Positions 63,274 to 64,000 of a stretch of DNA of 64,000 nt are shown one piece after another. Origin of the DNA: an uncultured Drancourtella sp. (GTDB lineage: Bacteria > Bacillota > Clostridia > Lachnospirales > Lachnospiraceae); NCBI GenBank assembly GCA_937880845.1, contig CALFLL010000015.1, positions 28,398-92,397 on the forward strand, given 5' to 3'. Every line of letters starts with the position of its first letter. The stretch's first letter is position 1. A program made the translations under genes and the position numbers. The notes under the pieces were generated by a model. The model saw only the letters and a program-made list of their open reading frames with translations. It was not told the origin of the DNA and searched no databases.

Positions 63274-63321
63274 ATGTTTATTTTAATAATCATTATCATC
63301 ATATTTTTTCTATATTCTTGA
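63274..63321 (+). CDS. 15-residue hydrophobic peptide with strong ribosome site
   Basis: AAGGAGG lies 6 nt before ATG 63274; the product is MFILIIIIIIFFLYS and then TGA. A TATACT box about 35 bp upstream of the start (near 63231) could be a -10. Such tiny membrane peptides are reminiscent of type I toxins, but it may equally be the surviving start of a lost gene joined to the next remnant. No homology is claimed. Confidence 0.35.
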   Translation: MFILIIIIIIFFLYS

Positions 63322-63600
63322 TAAGGTTGTATTCGTAATCCGAAAAGATTTGGAAAAAGATTTTAAAGAAGTGATCGGAAACAGAATCGAAAAACAGATC
63401 CATGTAGAATATGCTTTCCAGGAATTGGACGATATTCCGCAAAAATATCAGGAAAAATTTCCGGGACGTACCAAACCATGGGGAACCGGACAGGCTATTT
63501 TAAGCTGCAAAGGAAAAGTAAAAGAACCATTTCTTGTAATCAATGCAGATGATTATTACGAAAAAGAAGCTTAAGGTGATTAAAAAACTTGTAGAACAAA
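63320..63600 (+). pseudogene. Sugar-phosphate nucleotidyltransferase remnant (internal part, frameshifted)
   Basis: The frame from about 63320 reads DKVVFVIRKDLEKDFKEVIG and later GRTKPWGTGQAILSC and VINADDYYEKEA, matching the middle of an NTP_transferase-type protein. The start (with the nucleotide loop) and C-terminus are missing. After KEA the frame hits TAA, while the next frame continues as KVIKKLVEQ, suggesting a small deletion. Such genes often neighbour NahK-type kinases, so it may once have belonged with the fusion gene upstream. Confidence 0.68.
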
Positions 63601-63758
63601 TCATTCTTATATTTCTCGTCTTGAGAAATCGAATTTCGATAATATGCCTGACTGTATCCTGTAATTCCTGGCCGAACACTTAAACGTTTCTTCTCATCTT
63701 TTGTCATTTCGGAATATTTTTTACTCGGTAAATTGGGTCTCGGTCCTATAAAACTCAT
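63600..63758 (-). pseudogene. Undecaprenyl-phosphate sugar transferase remnant
   Basis: The frame reads GDMSFIGPRPNLPSKK, then LSVRPGITGYSQAYYRN and DEKYKNDLF, the C-terminal half of a WcaJ/RfbP-type initiating sugar transferase. The N-terminal half and last 25 residues are missing, and a stop lies 12 codons upstream in frame. An AGGAGGTGAT just before the ATG is in the position of the native GGD codons, so it may be chance. After NDLF the sequence belongs to the opposing nucleotidyltransferase remnant. Confidence 0.68.
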
Positions 63759-64000
63759 ATCACCTCCTGATGTAAAGGTAGAAACAACTTTTTTTCAAAG
63801 AAAATTTTTCATCACAGAGCCATGCAATTACCCTCAAAAAATCGCACAAAAAAAGAACCTCCGATTTCTCAGAAGTCCTTATTTTACGCCATTTCTTTAA
63901 AATTCATCTGCTGCCTGCACTGTTGCCAGCTTCATATCAAACTCGACTAGTACAGCGAATAATAAATAATTGCTATATTAAACCGATGCCGCTTCCTCTT
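63759..64000. other. Right edge: no convincing gene
   Basis: A minus-strand hairpin with seven T (63854-63879 plus tract) could be a terminator. Behind it a 26-codon open stretch ending EFDMKLATVQAADEF before TAA at 63897-63899 looks like a C-terminal fragment, but an in-frame stop lies near 63978. I do not recognise it. Confidence 0.3.

Noticed and set aside
63902..63978. A 26-codon fragment resembling a transposase C-terminus
   Set aside because: Too short and unmatched to any family I recognise; kept only as a note on the right edge.

Overview
The window looks like a chromosome segment of a spore-forming, anaerobic, gut-type Firmicute, most likely Lachnospiraceae near [Ruminococcus]/Mediterraneibacter. 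This rests on AT-rich coding sequence with strong AGGAGG ribosome sites, an alpha/beta small acid-soluble spore protein and GerW/YtfJ (endospores), a complete Rnf complex, clostridial ChW-repeat cell-wall proteins, an anaerobic sulfatase-maturase radical SAM enzyme, and a dockerin-bearing M60 (mucinase-type) metallopeptidase. The genus is an inference; no rRNA is present to fix it.

Layout. 1-4.5 kb: the 5' 1,413 codons of a secreted M60 peptidase running off the left edge, preceded by its own promoter, a c-di-GMP-I riboswitch and an intrinsic terminator. 4.6-9.6 kb: a NitT/TauT-type ABC pair, an X-Pro dipeptidyl peptidase and an anSME-family enzyme. 9.7-13.5 kb: two ChW-repeat wall enzymes (NlpC/P60-like and GH25). 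13.5-14.9 kb: a MATE exporter. 15-27 kb: a potassium island with kdpE, a short histidine kinase, TrkH, two separate TrkA-type proteins, tRNA-Thr, a kinase-less KdpD, and KdpC/B/A plus a KdpF-position peptide. 27-51 kb: housekeeping genes nearly all on the minus strand (SASP, recG, FakA-like/Asp23, GerW, PBP and FtsW/RodA, U32 peptidase, zapA, ruvBA, rnfCDGEAB, rpsA, ispH, VanZ), with rpmB on plus. 51.3-56.2 kb: a seven-gene plus-strand operon encoding a lipid-anchored transglutaminase-like protein and a minimal type IV pilus-like machine. 56.2-56.4 kb: two REP-like palindromes. 56.4-60.3 kb: an HPt / HD-GYP / hybrid-kinase signalling operon. 60.5-62.1 kb: a NeuD-like plus N-acetylhexosamine-kinase-like fusion. 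62.3-64 kb: a remnant-rich end with a cytolysin domain-4 fragment, an SOS-type promoter driving a small zinc-ribbon protein, and two truncated sugar-metabolism genes meeting tail to tail.

How parts may work together. c-di-GMP appears twice: as ligand of the riboswitch in front of the M60 peptidase and as the expected substrate of the HD-GYP protein. The M60 peptidase, sulfatase maturase and HexNAc-kinase fusion are consistent with feeding on host glycoproteins. The potassium island joins two uptake systems under one regulatory set in which KdpD is divided between two proteins. The candidates most worth a second look are the pilus-like operon with only a PilT-type ATPase and unusual pilin N-termini, the divided KdpD, the NeuD-NahK fusion, the cytolysin remnant, and the SOS-controlled zinc-ribbon gene.
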